A stretch of 64,000 bases of DNA from Bog-532 sp963732345 (GCA_963732345.1 CAVSZI010000003.1:124001-188000), one strand, 5' to 3'. Shown: positions 16,345 through 25,160, counted from the stretch's first letter. The notes: a model not told the origin generated them from the sequence alone. Numbers and translations are program-made.

Positions 16345-17025
16345 ATGGTCGATGTGGTGCGGCGCCGCAGCCGCCGGAAGGCGGCGGACCGGAGCGACCG
16401 GCGCGATCCACTCGGGCAGGCGGCTGAGAACTACGCGGCACTGGGCTGGCCGGTGTGCGTGGGGGCGCATCTCCCGCTCGATGGGCTGAAGGCCGGCCGG
16501 GCCTGCTCGTGCGACCGGGTCGGCTGCCCGGCGCCGGGAGCGCACCCGGTCTCCCCGACCTGGCAGATGCAGGCCACCGTGGACACCGCCACGATCCGGC
16601 AATGGTGGGCCACCAGGCCCGGAGCCGGCGTGATCCTGGTCACCGGGCGGGTGTTCGACGTTCTCGACGTCCCGGTCGACGTCGGCGCCAGCGCACTGGC
16701 CATGATCGAGCAGGCGAGGATAACGGCGGGTCCCGTCGCGGCGGCGGGCACGCGCATGCTGTTCTTCGTGACCACCCGCGGCGCCCCCGTCGACGAGGAC
16801 GAGTGGTGGTCCTGCCGGCTGGACTGCGAACCGGAAAACCTCACCACCCGGGGCAGCCTGCGCTGGCACTGCCGCGACAGCTACGTCCTGGCCCCGCCGT
16901 CGGCCGGGGCCGGGGCCACCGGGCCCGCCCGATGGATCCGCGATCCCAGCGATCACCCGCTACCGGACGCGCTGCGGCTGCTGGAGTTCCTCGTCGACGC
17001 GTGCGAGCAGGCGGCCCTGTCATGA
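16345..17025 (+). CDS. Bifunctional DNA primase/polymerase (prim-pol) N-terminal-domain protein
   Basis: A 226-residue protein resembling the archaeo-eukaryotic-primase-type prim-pol domain: AAENYAALGWPVCVGAH, a cysteine-containing CSCDRVGCPAPGAHP segment, IRQWWATRPGAGVILVTG and VLAPPSAG. The acidic pair of active enzymes may correspond to VFDVLDVP but is not a clean DxD, so activity is uncertain. AGGAG lies eight bases before ATG 16345; in-frame codons upstream have no such signal. It sits between hemB and hemL and its stop overlaps the hemL start (ATGA). Confidence 0.8.
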   Translation: MVDVVRRRSRRKAADRSDRRDPLGQAAENYAALGWPVCVGAHLPLDGLKAGRACSCDRVGCPAPGAHPVSPTWQMQATVDTATIRQWWATRPGAGVILVTGRVFDVLDVPVDVGASALAMIEQARITAGPVAAAGTRMLFFVTTRGAPVDEDEWWSCRLDCEPENLTTRGSLRWHCRDSYVLAPPSAGAGATGPARWIRDPSDHPLPDALRLLEFLVDACEQAALS

Positions 17026-18341
17026 GCGCGCCCGCCGAAGGCCTCCCGGCGGGCCCGCGCTCGGTCGAGCTCTTCGAGCGGGCCTGCGCGGTGACCCCCG
17101 GGGGCGTCAACTCGCCGGTGCGGGCGTTCGGCTCCGTCGGCGGCGTGCCCCGCTTCATCGCCTCCGGTTCCGGCCCGTACCTGACCGACGTCGACGGGCG
17201 CGAATACGTCGACCTGGTGTGCTCCTGGGGGCCGATGATCCTCGGGCACGCGTTTCCGGAGGTGGTGCAGGCGCTGCACGCGGCGGCCGTCCGGGGGACG
17301 TCCTTCGGGGCGGCCACGCCGGGCGAGGTCGAGCTCGCGGCGGAGATCACCGCGCGCACGCCGGCCGAGCAGATCCGGCTGGTCAACTCAGGGACCGAGG
17401 CCACGATGTCCGCGCTGCGCCTGGCCCGCGGGTTCACCGGTCGGCCCGCGGTGGTGAAGTTCGCCGGGTGCTACCACGGCCACGTGGACGCTCTGCTCGC
17501 CTCGGCCGGCTCGGGGGTGGCGACGTTCGGCCTGCCCGACTCGCCCGGCGTCACCGGCGCGTCGGCCAGGGACACCATCGTACTCCCGTACAACGAAGAC
17601 GCGGCGGTCCGCGAGGCGTTCGCCACCCGCGGCGACCAGATCGCCTGCGTGGTCACCGAGGCGTGCCCCGCCAACATGGGGGTGGTGCCCCCGGGCCCGG
17701 GGTTCAACGAGATGCTCTTGTCGCTGTGTCACGAATATGGCGCGCTGCTCATCATGGACGAGGTGCTGACCGGCTTCCGTGTCACCCGCTCCGGGTGGTA
17801 CGGGCGTGACGGCGTCGCCGGGGACCTGATGACGTTCGGCAAGGTCATGGGGGGCGGGCTGCCCGCGGCGGCGTTCGGCGGCCGCGCCGAGATCATGGCG
17901 CGCCTCGCCCCCAGCGGCCCCGTCTACCAGGCCGGGACGCTGTCCGGTAATCCGCTCGCCACCGCCGCCGGGCTGGCCACGCTCCGGGCCTGCACGCCCG
18001 ACGTGTACGCGCGGGTGGACGAGACCGCGGCCCTGGTCGCGAAGCTCGCCACCGAGGCGCTGACCGCGGCCGGGGTGCCGCACCGCCTGCAGGCGGCCGG
18101 GAGCCTGTTCTCCATCTACCTGGGGCGCACCGAGCCGGTGCGGAACTTCGACGACGCCCGAGCCCAGTCGGCCTCCGCGTACGCGGCGTTCTTTCACGCT
18201 ATGCTCGACGGCGGGGTATACCTGCCGCCGTCCCCGTTCGAGGCGTGGTTCCTGTCCGCGTCACACGACGCCGCCGCGATCGCGCGCATCGCCGCCGCCC
18301 TCCCCACCGCCGCCCGCGCCGCCGCCACCGCCCTCGCCTGA
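17022..18341 (+). CDS. hemL: Glutamate-1-semialdehyde 2,1-aminomutase
   Basis: PLP enzyme converting glutamate semialdehyde to 5-aminolevulinate; 439 residues. N-terminal TPGGVNSPVRAF, central CYHGHVDALL, IMDEVLTGFR and the PLP lysine at residue 274 in FGKVMGGGLPAAA are all present. ATG 17022 overlaps the prim-pol stop. The long open frame further upstream is a shadow of that gene. Confidence 0.96.
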   Translation: MSAPAEGLPAGPRSVELFERACAVTPGGVNSPVRAFGSVGGVPRFIASGSGPYLTDVDGREYVDLVCSWGPMILGHAFPEVVQALHAAAVRGTSFGAATPGEVELAAEITARTPAEQIRLVNSGTEATMSALRLARGFTGRPAVVKFAGCYHGHVDALLASAGSGVATFGLPDSPGVTGASARDTIVLPYNEDAAVREAFATRGDQIACVVTEACPANMGVVPPGPGFNEMLLSLCHEYGALLIMDEVLTGFRVTRSGWYGRDGVAGDLMTFGKVMGGGLPAAAFGGRAEIMARLAPSGPVYQAGTLSGNPLATAAGLATLRACTPDVYARVDETAALVAKLATEALTAAGVPHRLQAAGSLFSIYLGRTEPVRNFDDARAQSASAYAAFFHAMLDGGVYLPPSPFEAWFLSASHDAAAIARIAAALPTAARAAATALA

Positions 18342-18387
18342 CCTTCCCCGGCAGACCGTCTCCCGTCGCGCCATAACGCCGGGCCGG

Positions 18388-18393
18388 TAAGCT
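18388..18393 (+). promoter_or_regulatory. Putative -10 element of the histidine phosphatase gene
   Basis: TAAGCT, nine bases, then ATG 18403; within the range seen for leaderless transcripts. Confidence 0.4.
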
Positions 18394-18402
18394 GGCCCGG
18401 CC

Positions 18403-19077
18403 ATGAGTGACCATTCGCCGAAAGCTGCCGCGCCGGGGCGGCCCGTCGATAAAACCGTTGTGCACCTGCTCAGGCACGGGGAAGTCGAGAACCCGCGCGG
18501 GCTGATCTACGGGCGCCTGCCGGGATTCCACCTGTCCGAAGATGGCCGCATGATGGCCAAGGCCGCCGCGGATTACCTGGCCGAACGGGACGTCGTGGCG
18601 ATCTTCACCTCGCCGCTCGAGCGGGCCCGGGAGACGGCCGAGCCGGTCGCGGAGCGATTCAGCCTCGAGCCGGTGGTCGACCAGCGGCTGATTGAGCCGT
18701 GGAATCATTTCGAGGGCCTGGTCTTCGGTATCGGGGACGGCTCGCTGCGGCGGCTGGAGCACTGGTGGTACCTGCGGGATCCGTTCTCGCCGTCCTGGGG
18801 TGAGCATTACAAGTCGGTCGCCCAGCGGGTGAGCGCCGCGATGGCCGACGCCAGGGACGCCGCCCGGGGTCACGAGGTCGTGTGCGTCAGCCACCAGCTC
18901 CCGATCTGGGTCAGCCGCAGGAGCGCGGAGGGCCGCAGGCTCTGGCACCACCCCAATAAGCGTGAGTGCGCGCTGGCCAGCGTCACCAGCTTCACGTACA
19001 CGGGAGACCAGATCACCAGCGTGACCTACGCCGAGCCGGCCCGGCGTCAGGCCAACCTGGGCGGTGCGGCACAATAG
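18403..19077 (+). CDS. Histidine phosphatase (phosphoglycerate-mutase-like) family protein
   Basis: A 224-residue branch-1 histidine phosphatase. The phosphate pocket is LLRHGEVENPRG (nucleophilic His in RHGE), and a second catalytic His is in VCVSHQLPIW. Substrate is not predictable from sequence. It precedes the cytochrome c maturation genes, an arrangement that recurs in actinobacteria between hemL and tlpA. Confidence 0.88.
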   Translation: MSDHSPKAAAPGRPVDKTVVHLLRHGEVENPRGLIYGRLPGFHLSEDGRMMAKAAADYLAERDVVAIFTSPLERARETAEPVAERFSLEPVVDQRLIEPWNHFEGLVFGIGDGSLRRLEHWWYLRDPFSPSWGEHYKSVAQRVSAAMADARDAARGHEVVCVSHQLPIWVSRRSAEGRRLWHHPNKRECALASVTSFTYTGDQITSVTYAEPARRQANLGGAAQ

Positions 19078-19118
19078 GTCCCGGTACTACTCACTGTAGG
19101 AGTTTCTGAGTCCTGGAA

Positions 19119-19727
19119 GTGCGGGTGTTCCCCTCGTCCACTGCCGTTCGCCGCGCCGTCACCACGGCCGTGACGGCCGCCGTTGGCGTCCTGAGCGTTG
19201 CGGCATGCGGCGGCCAGATAGCGGCGAACACCCCGGCCAGCAACGGCGTCAACTTCGTGTCAGGCAACGGGAACAGCACCTACTTCAAGGCCGGCAGCCG
19301 GCTGGCGGCACCGGCCATCTCCGGCAGCACGCTGTCCGGCGCCCGGTTCAGCCTGAGTTCCTACCGCGGCAAGGTGGTCGTCATCAACTTCTGGGGCTCC
19401 TGGTGCGCGCCATGCCGCTCGGAGGCCCCCACCCTGGCCGTTCTGTCGGAGCAGTACCAGCCCGAGGGTGTTCAGTTCGTCGGGGTCGATATCAGGGACT
19501 CGCCCGCGAGCGCGCAGGCCTTCATGCAGAATTTCGGCATCAGCTATCCGAGCCTGAACGACCAGGGCGACGAGATCGCCCTCGCCTTCCGCGGCACCGT
19601 GCCGCCGGCGGCGATCCCGAGCACGCTCGTAATCGACCGCAATGGCCACATCGCCGGGCGGGTCATCGGCCAGGCGAACTACGCGAGCCTCCGGAACATC
19701 CTCGCCAAAGTGACTGCTGGGGCATGA
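19119..19727 (+). CDS. TlpA/ResA-like thioredoxin-fold lipoprotein
   Basis: Extracytoplasmic thiol-disulfide protein, probably reducing apocytochrome c heme-binding cysteines. N-terminal signal with lipobox LSVAACGG, then a thioredoxin fold with INFWGSWCAPCRSEAP (Cys 96 and Cys 99) and a cis-proline region AAIPSTLVIDR. Two GTGs (19119, 19125) are possible starts. It precedes resB by four bases; the usual ccdA gene, which would recycle this protein, is not between them. Confidence 0.9.
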   Translation: MRVFPSSTAVRRAVTTAVTAAVGVLSVAACGGQIAANTPASNGVNFVSGNGNSTYFKAGSRLAAPAISGSTLSGARFSLSSYRGKVVVINFWGSWCAPCRSEAPTLAVLSEQYQPEGVQFVGVDIRDSPASAQAFMQNFGISYPSLNDQGDEIALAFRGTVPPAAIPSTLVIDRNGHIAGRVIGQANYASLRNILAKVTAGA

Positions 19728-19731
19728 GCCG

Positions 19732-21522
19732 ATGACCGACGTGCGCGCGCCTGAAGCAGGCAACGGCACCGCCCCGGCCGGCATCCCCGGGGAAGTGCCC
19801 GGGCAGCCGGCCGCGGAGACCGACACCCCGCCGGTGCGCCCGCAGCCCGGAACGTTCGGCGTGACGGCGTGGGCCCGGTGGGGCTGGCGGCAGCTCACCT
19901 CGATGCGCATCGCGCTGATTCTGCTGTTCCTGCTCGCGCTCGGCAGCGTGCCCGGGTCGCTGCTGCCGCAGCAGGGCATTGACCCCGCCGCCGTGCAGCA
20001 GTACTACACCGCTCATCCGGCCCTGGCGCCGTTCCTCAACGCGCTCGGCCTCTTCAACGTGTTCGCCGCCCCCTGGTTCGCCGCGATCTACCTGCTGCTG
20101 TTCACCTCGCTGGCGGGGTGCGTGCTGCCGCGGACGTTCCGGCTGGCCCGGATGGCGCGGGCGCTGCCGCCGCAGGCGCCGCGGAACCTGTCCCGGCTGC
20201 CGAACTCCGTCCGTTACGAGACCGCGATGACCCCGGAGGAGGCGTCCGCAGCCGCCGCCGCCTTCCTCGCCCGGCGGCGTTTCCGGCTGAACCGGGGACA
20301 AGGCTGGCTGTCGGCGGAGAAGGGCTACCGCCGGGAAGTCGGCAACCTGCTGTTCCACATCGCCCTGATGGGGGTACTCGTCTCCGTCGGCGTCGGTGGC
20401 CTGTTCGGCTACAAGGCCGACCGGCTGCTGGTCGAGGGGAGCAGCTTCGCGGATACCGTGACCGATCTCGACGCGTATCATCCGGGGCATCTCGTGTCGC
20501 CGGCCGATCTGGCCCCGTTCAGCCTCACCCTGGACAAGTTCTCCGCGAGCTACATCGCGTCCGGGCTGGACCGGAACCAGCCGGCCAGCTTCGACGCGCA
20601 CCTGTCCTACACGGCCCAGCCGGGGGGCGCGGCCCGCGCCTACGACCTCCAGGTGAACCACCCGCTGAACGTGGACTCGACGAAGGTCTACCTGATCGGG
20701 CACGGCTACGCTCCGGTCTTCCGCGTGACCGACGGCCGCGGCAAGGTCGTGTACGACCAGGCGACCCCGTTCCTTCCGGCTGACCAGTCCACCTACCTTT
20801 CCGAGGGCGTGGTGAAGGCCCCCGACGCGAAGCCGCAGCAGCTCGGCTTCGCCGGGGTGTTCCTGCCGACCGCTGTGGATGTGAACGGCCAGCTGGAGTC
20901 GGCGTTCCCGGCGCCGTACGAGCCAGCGGTGAGCATGATCCCCTATAGCGGCAACCTGGGCCTGAACTCCGGCGTGCCGCAGTCGCTGTACCAGCTCAAT
21001 ACCACCGGCATGCGCCGGATCGCCGCACCGGCGCAGGTCCTGACGGTCGGCCAGTCGATGAAGCTGCCCGACGGTGCCGGCACGCTCACGTTCACCGGCT
21101 ACAAGCAATGGGCCAGCCTCCAGGTGACCTACGACCCGGGCCAGGGACCGGCGCTGATATCCGCGATCGTCGCCCTGGTCGGCCTGGTGCTGTCCTTCCT
21201 CGTCCGGCGGCGGCGGATCTTCGTCCGGGCCTACCGCGGCGACCGCGGCCGCACCGTGGTCGACGTGGGCGGCCTGGCCCGGTCCGACGTGGGCGGCGGC
21301 TTCGAAGCCGAATTCGCGGAGCTGGCCGCCGACCTCACGTCGGTCCACCATGGCACGGACACCGGCGCGGGTGAGCCGACGGGCTCAGCAGCAGTCGGCG
21401 AAGCCGGTCCCCAGGCCGCCGCGCCCAGCGGCCCGGAAAGCACCCAGCCAGGACCGGTCACCGTGACCACGCCCGACGGCAGCGATCATGATTCATCTCC
21501 ACGCAGCGAAGAAACGGAGTGA
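19732..21522 (+). CDS. resB: ResB, cytochrome c biogenesis protein
   Basis: A 596-residue membrane protein of the System II heme-export/ligation complex. It has an N-terminal cytosolic tail, hydrophobic segments near residues 60-80, 115-130 and 205-225, a large extracytoplasmic domain, and a last segment near 470-485 before a charged tail. The ARWGWRQLTSMRIAL start and VGNLLFHIALMGVL segment are typical. Its stop overlaps the region of the ccsB start. Confidence 0.93.
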   Translation: MTDVRAPEAGNGTAPAGIPGEVPGQPAAETDTPPVRPQPGTFGVTAWARWGWRQLTSMRIALILLFLLALGSVPGSLLPQQGIDPAAVQQYYTAHPALAPFLNALGLFNVFAAPWFAAIYLLLFTSLAGCVLPRTFRLARMARALPPQAPRNLSRLPNSVRYETAMTPEEASAAAAAFLARRRFRLNRGQGWLSAEKGYRREVGNLLFHIALMGVLVSVGVGGLFGYKADRLLVEGSSFADTVTDLDAYHPGHLVSPADLAPFSLTLDKFSASYIASGLDRNQPASFDAHLSYTAQPGGAARAYDLQVNHPLNVDSTKVYLIGHGYAPVFRVTDGRGKVVYDQATPFLPADQSTYLSEGVVKAPDAKPQQLGFAGVFLPTAVDVNGQLESAFPAPYEPAVSMIPYSGNLGLNSGVPQSLYQLNTTGMRRIAAPAQVLTVGQSMKLPDGAGTLTFTGYKQWASLQVTYDPGQGPALISAIVALVGLVLSFLVRRRRIFVRAYRGDRGRTVVDVGGLARSDVGGGFEAEFAELAADLTSVHHGTDTGAGEPTGSAAVGEAGPQAAAPSGPESTQPGPVTVTTPDGSDHDSSPRSEETE

Positions 21523-21527
21523 GGCCC

Positions 21528-22598
21528 GTGTCCGATAACCTCGGGCTGGCGCAGCTCAGCGACCACCTACTGATCGTCGCGGTGGTGATCTACTCGCTCG
21601 CCATGCTCGCCTACGCCGGCGACTTCGCCTACGGGCGGCGGGTGAAGGCGGCCAGCGCGGCGGGGAAGGCCTCGCGGCCGGTTCCCGAGCTGGCCGGGGT
21701 GGGGGCGGGCAGCGGAGCCGGAACGCCGGAGACGCCGGCCACTCCGGAGACACCGGCCACGCGGGAGACGCCGGAGACGCCGGCGGTGGTGCCCCCCGCG
21801 GCCGGGGATTCGGGCGCGGGTGGCCGGGAGCGCCTCGGACCGCTGATCCGCGGGGCCATTGGCCTGACCTTCCTCGGCATGGCGGTGCACCTGACGGGCG
21901 TCATCACGCGCGGCATAGCGGTGCACCGGGTCCCCTGGGGGGACATGTACGAGTTCGTCACGGCCCTGACCTGCGTGACGGTCATCTTCTTCGTCGCCCT
22001 GATGATGCGCTACCGGGCCTGGCACCTCGGGGTGTTCGTGATGGGCGCGGTCGTGGTCGCGCTCGGCCTGGCGCAGACGGTTATCTACACGCCCGCCGGG
22101 CCGCTCGTCCCCGCGCTGAAGTCGTACTGGCTCGCGATCCACGTGGCCGCCATGACGCTGTCGGTCGGGATCTTCTTCGTTGCCGCCGTGCTGGGCGTGG
22201 TCTACCTCTTCGCCGAGCGGTACACCCGGCGGGTGGCGGCGGGCCGCAGTTCCGCGAACCACGGCATCATGCGCCGGCTCCCCGGCGCCGAGGAACTGGA
22301 CCGGCTGACCTACCGCACGGTGGTCTTCGGCTTCCCGATCTGGACGTTCGGCATCATCGCCGGCGCGATCTGGGCTGACCAGGCCTGGGGCCGTTACTGG
22401 GGCTGGGACCCGGTCGAGACGTGGGCCTTCATCACCTGGGTCGTCTACGCGTGCTTCCTGCACGCCCGGGCCACGGCGGGCTGGCGGGGCAAGCGGGCCG
22501 CGTACATTCAGCTGATCGGTTTCGGCTGCCTGCTGTTCAACGTGCTGGTCGTGCAGACCTTCGTCACCGGCCTGCACTCCTACGCGGGCCTGGGCTGA
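21528..22598 (+). CDS. ccsB: CcsB/ResC, cytochrome c heme lyase subunit
   Basis: Multi-pass membrane partner of ResB in System II, presenting heme to apocytochrome c. The heme-handling WWD-type motif reads WGRYWGWDPVETWAF, followed by conserved HARAT. GTG 21528 gives the usual N-terminus and has GGAG upstream; GTG 21519, overlapping the resB stop, is an alternative. A Pro/Glu/Thr repeat linker (encoded near 21720-21795) sits between the first and second membrane segments and looks like a local expansion. Confidence 0.92.
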   Translation: MSDNLGLAQLSDHLLIVAVVIYSLAMLAYAGDFAYGRRVKAASAAGKASRPVPELAGVGAGSGAGTPETPATPETPATRETPETPAVVPPAAGDSGAGGRERLGPLIRGAIGLTFLGMAVHLTGVITRGIAVHRVPWGDMYEFVTALTCVTVIFFVALMMRYRAWHLGVFVMGAVVVALGLAQTVIYTPAGPLVPALKSYWLAIHVAAMTLSVGIFFVAAVLGVVYLFAERYTRRVAAGRSSANHGIMRRLPGAEELDRLTYRTVVFGFPIWTFGIIAGAIWADQAWGRYWGWDPVETWAFITWVVYACFLHARATAGWRGKRAAYIQLIGFGCLLFNVLVVQTFVTGLHSYAGLG

Positions 22599-22926
22599 CG
22601 CCAGCCGCAGTGGTGTCCCCGGGCTGACTGGCGCGCGGGCCGGGAGGGAAGTGGCGGGGCGCAGCCCCGCCACGGCTTTGCGGCGCGCGCGGCAGCGACG
22701 GATATCCCGGGTGTCCCGGCGGCCCGGGCGACACGGTGGGCCGGGCCGGGCGGCGGACAGCCAGCCACATCGCCGCGCCGATGATGAACGTTCCCCCGAC
22801 GAGGGCGATCCAGGCAGCCTTCGGCAGGCCAGGGCATTCGTCGCCGGGAGTGAGTGCCACATCGACCAGGCAATAAAGCCAAATGCCTGCCATGAAGAGG
22901 GCAAAGAGGGCGCCGAGCAGCAACAT
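22564..22926 (-). CDS. PLDc_N-domain small membrane protein
   Basis: A 120-residue protein with two membrane segments (about residues 3-25 and 38-58) joined by a loop reading DECPGLPKAAWIALVG. This is the N-terminal domain otherwise found in cardiolipin synthases. The C-terminal 60 residues are Pro/Arg-rich. It converges on ccsB and overlaps its 3' end by about 35 bp. TAGGCT six bases before ATG supports a leaderless transcript. Confidence 0.8.
   Translation of the reverse strand: MLLLGALFALFMAGIWLYCLVDVALTPGDECPGLPKAAWIALVGGTFIIGAAMWLAVRRPARPTVSPGPPGHPGYPSLPRAPQSRGGAAPRHFPPGPRASQPGDTTAAGVSPGPRRSAGR
22651..22673 (+). terminator. Strong hairpin, probable ccsB terminator
   Basis: GTGGCGGGGC-GCA-GCCCCGCCAC: ten perfect base pairs, three-base loop, 52 bp after the ccsB stop. 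It has no U-tract, as is common in GC-rich actinomycetes. It lies inside the 3' coding part of the convergent PLDc_N gene. Confidence 0.6.
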
Positions 22927-22932
22927 GCACGA

Positions 22933-22938
22933 AGCCTA
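22933..22938 (-). promoter_or_regulatory. Putative -10 element, leaderless PLDc_N transcript
   Basis: On the minus strand TAGGCT, six bases (TCGTGC), then ATG 22926. Confidence 0.6.
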
Positions 22939-23084
22939 ACCTCGGGTGCCGACAACCCGTATCTGTATTCATTGACTTTGCGCGCGGCATATATGCCCCA
23001 TGTGTCACTGTAGGTCACTCCGAAGTGACTTGTGCGTTATTTCGTCGTACGCTGGCGGCCGGGTGCAAACAGGGAGTGCGAGAT

Positions 23085-24455
23085 ATGCGGCTACGGCTCT
23101 TCGAGCGTGTCCGCCGACTCGCCCATCCGCGTGCGGGCCGGCTGATGCCGCGGCGCCACCGGGCCGGGGAGACGGCGGGTCACGACCGGCCATCGGAGGC
23201 ACGCTCTCGTGGCCGTTTCGCCCGTGACCGTAGTCAGGCCCCCTCCGTCAGCGATGAGGCAGCCGGCCGGCATCGCCGGAATAGCCAGGAGGCGGCCGGG
23301 CTCACCGCGCGCGACGGGACCGTGAGCAGGCCCGGGTCGCCCTGGGCGGACGAGACCGGGCCGCCGCGGGCGGATGAGGCCCGACCGCCGCGGCCGGACG
23401 AGGCCAGGCCGCCGTGGCCAGACGAGCGCCGCGGCGCGGTGCCCCCGGCAGCCTGGCCGGGAAGCACGGGCGGCCCCCCCGACAGCGGCCCCCCGGATGG
23501 GCGCCCACTGAACGTATCTCCCGGCACCAGCGGGGAAACAGCGGCCCGGACCGGTGGTGAGGCGCCCGCGGCGTCCGTCGGCGGCGCTCGGGCCCGGGTG
23601 CGGCCCGGCCCTTTTGGCACGGCCCCGGTCGCACCGCCCGCGGTGGCCCCGGCGGCGCGGCACGAGAACAGGCGCGGCCACAGCGGCGCGAGCGCTCCGG
23701 GAGCGGACGCGAGGCAGCAGTGGCCCGAGGCCCAGCGCGGCTATCTTCCCGCCCAGCGGTCAGCGAGCGCGGTCCAGCGGCCGGCCGGTGCCGGTGCCGG
23801 TGCGGCCCAGCCCCGGCTGCCCTTCGCGCACGCGCATAACCCGGGAGAGCCCAGTCACGGTGACGGCCGGAGGAACTGCGGCACGCTCGAGGCCGTGCTG
23901 TGGCGCCAGTGGCATCCCACGACGATCCCGCCCGCCGCGGCGGCGGCGGCGATCGACCGGCTCGCCGACCTGCCGCAGCAGATCAAGGACAAGCTCGCCG
24001 CGGGTCTCGACGGTATCTTCATCGGGCCGGGCGGCGTTCCGCAACTGGACGACATGACCGCGCTGCGCGGGGTGCCCCTGCCGTCCGGCCGGGCGACCTG
24101 GGATGCCTGTGCGGGCGCCTACGGCGAACGCAAGATCGTGGTCGGCACCCGGCCGTCGCCCACCCCGGACGTGATGTGCCACGAGGTGGGGCACGCGCTG
24201 GACGACATCGACGCGCCGGCCGGGCGCTGGCAGTCAGACTCAGCCGAGTTCCGGATGCTTTACGATCAATGCCAGCCGCATCTCGCGAGCGACTTTCACC
24301 GGCAGCGCGGCGGCCTGGGCCGTAAGGAGTTCTTCGCGGACGCCTTTGCCGCCATCGCGTCCAGGCAGCGGCCTGCGCTGGTGGACATGCTCGGTGGCAA
24401 TACGCGGACGGCGCTGAATGTGATGCTTTACTTCAACCGGCGTTATGCCATCTAG
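23085..24455 (+). CDS. Lethal-factor-like (ATLF-type) zinc metalloprotease domain protein
   Basis: About 456 residues. Roughly 270 N-terminal residues are Pro/Ala/Arg/Gly-rich and probably disordered, with DEARPP-type repeats and no signal peptide. The C-terminal about 180 residues form a zincin: CHEVGHALDDID with His 366, Glu 367 and His 370, and a third ligand Glu 415 in EFFADAFAAI. The HExxH-to-Glu spacing (45) and the EFFA-AF motif match what I recall of anthrax-lethal-factor-type (M34) domains. ATG 23085 follows GGGAG. Substrate, export route and biological role are unknown; the similarity is by motif, not alignment. Confidence 0.7.
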   Translation: MRLRLFERVRRLAHPRAGRLMPRRHRAGETAGHDRPSEARSRGRFARDRSQAPSVSDEAAGRHRRNSQEAAGLTARDGTVSRPGSPWADETGPPRADEARPPRPDEARPPWPDERRGAVPPAAWPGSTGGPPDSGPPDGRPLNVSPGTSGETAARTGGEAPAASVGGARARVRPGPFGTAPVAPPAVAPAARHENRRGHSGASAPGADARQQWPEAQRGYLPAQRSASAVQRPAGAGAGAAQPRLPFAHAHNPGEPSHGDGRRNCGTLEAVLWRQWHPTTIPPAAAAAAIDRLADLPQQIKDKLAAGLDGIFIGPGGVPQLDDMTALRGVPLPSGRATWDACAGAYGERKIVVGTRPSPTPDVMCHEVGHALDDIDAPAGRWQSDSAEFRMLYDQCQPHLASDFHRQRGGLGRKEFFADAFAAIASRQRPALVDMLGGNTRTALNVMLYFNRRYAI

Positions 24456-24466
24456 GTGAGCGTGGG

Positions 24467-24745
24467 ATGTTCGTCATACGGCTACCGAACGGGAACCTGA
24501 GGGTTCCGCAGACCGCCATCGGCAACGACGGGCGGATGATCGGCGACGCTTACGTGGAAATCGGGCCGCAGGATGTGGAATACGCGCGGCTGGCCGGGCA
24601 GGCGATGACCGAAGACGAAGCGGCCATGCGCCGCGCCCAGTGGCGGGACGGCGACGAGGCGCTGGAGCGCGAGTTCCAGGAATTCGCCCGGCGGAACTCC
24701 GACTACCGCTGGGCCGAGCCGGGCGAGGACGCCGACCCCGCGTAG
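24467..24745 (+). CDS. Small acidic protein downstream of the zincin, function unknown
   Basis: A 92-residue acidic protein with no membrane segment, starting MFVIRLPNGNLRVPQTAIG. It begins 11 bp after the zincin stop on the same strand, so the two are probably co-transcribed. I recognise no domain. It could be a partner, regulator or immunity-like protein of the zincin, but that is positional inference only. Confidence 0.65.
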   Translation: MFVIRLPNGNLRVPQTAIGNDGRMIGDAYVEIGPQDVEYARLAGQAMTEDEAAMRRAQWRDGDEALEREFQEFARRNSDYRWAEPGEDADPA

Positions 24746-24764
24746 AGACCGGCCACCGGGGCTG

Positions 24765-24792
24765 AACCACAGAGGCGGTAAACCACAGAGGC
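24765..24792. repeat. Two copies of a 12-bp direct repeat
   Basis: AACCACAGAGGC at 24765-24776 and 24781-24792, in the gap after the small acidic ORF. No function is evident. Confidence 0.7.
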
Positions 24793-24902
24793 ATGCGGAG
24801 GCGGTCAAGGACGCGGAGCAGGCAACGGCCGACAGGCGGCCGTGGCACGACCTCGCGGCCGGCACGGGAAGCGGGACGGTCGCCGTGCCGGCCGTCCAGG
24901 CG

Positions 24903-25112
24903 TCACAAAACCGGATGGCCCTCAGCCGAGGGCTCGCCCTCACCGCGAAGCAATGCGCGTACTTCTGACTCCCGGAAGCGCCGGTGCCCGCCGGGCGTGC
25001 GGATGCTCGTGATGCGGCCCGATGCGGCCCAGCGCGTGACGGTCTTCGGGTCGACCCGGAAGAGAGCCGCCACTTCTCCCGGAGTTAGTAGCCGCTCATT
25101 ATTGCCGTCCAA
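24903..25112 (-). CDS. Second BldC-like small helix-turn-helix regulator
   Basis: About 69 residues with LLTPGEVAALFRVDPKTVTRW and IRTPGGHRRFRESEV, the MerR-type winged helix of BldC-family proteins. TTG 25112 is preferred because GGGAGGGG lies six bases before it and it gives the usual family length. The frame is open to 25178. It is divergent from the PLP dehydratase; an inverted repeat (25139-25160) lies in the shared promoter region. Confidence 0.85.
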   Translation of the reverse strand: MDGNNERLLTPGEVAALFRVDPKTVTRWAASGRITSIRTPGGHRRFRESEVRALLRGEGEPSAEGHPVL

Positions 25113-25138
25113 CTTAGTCCCCTCCCAGTTATGCCCCG

Positions 25139-25160
25139 CAGGCTCATGAACCTGAGCCTG
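25139..25160. promoter_or_regulatory. Inverted repeat upstream of the BldC-like gene
   Basis: CAGGCTCA-TGAACC-TGAGCCTG: perfect 8-bp arms with a 6-bp centre, 27 bp upstream of TTG 25112. It could be an operator, possibly autoregulatory. Confidence 0.5.
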
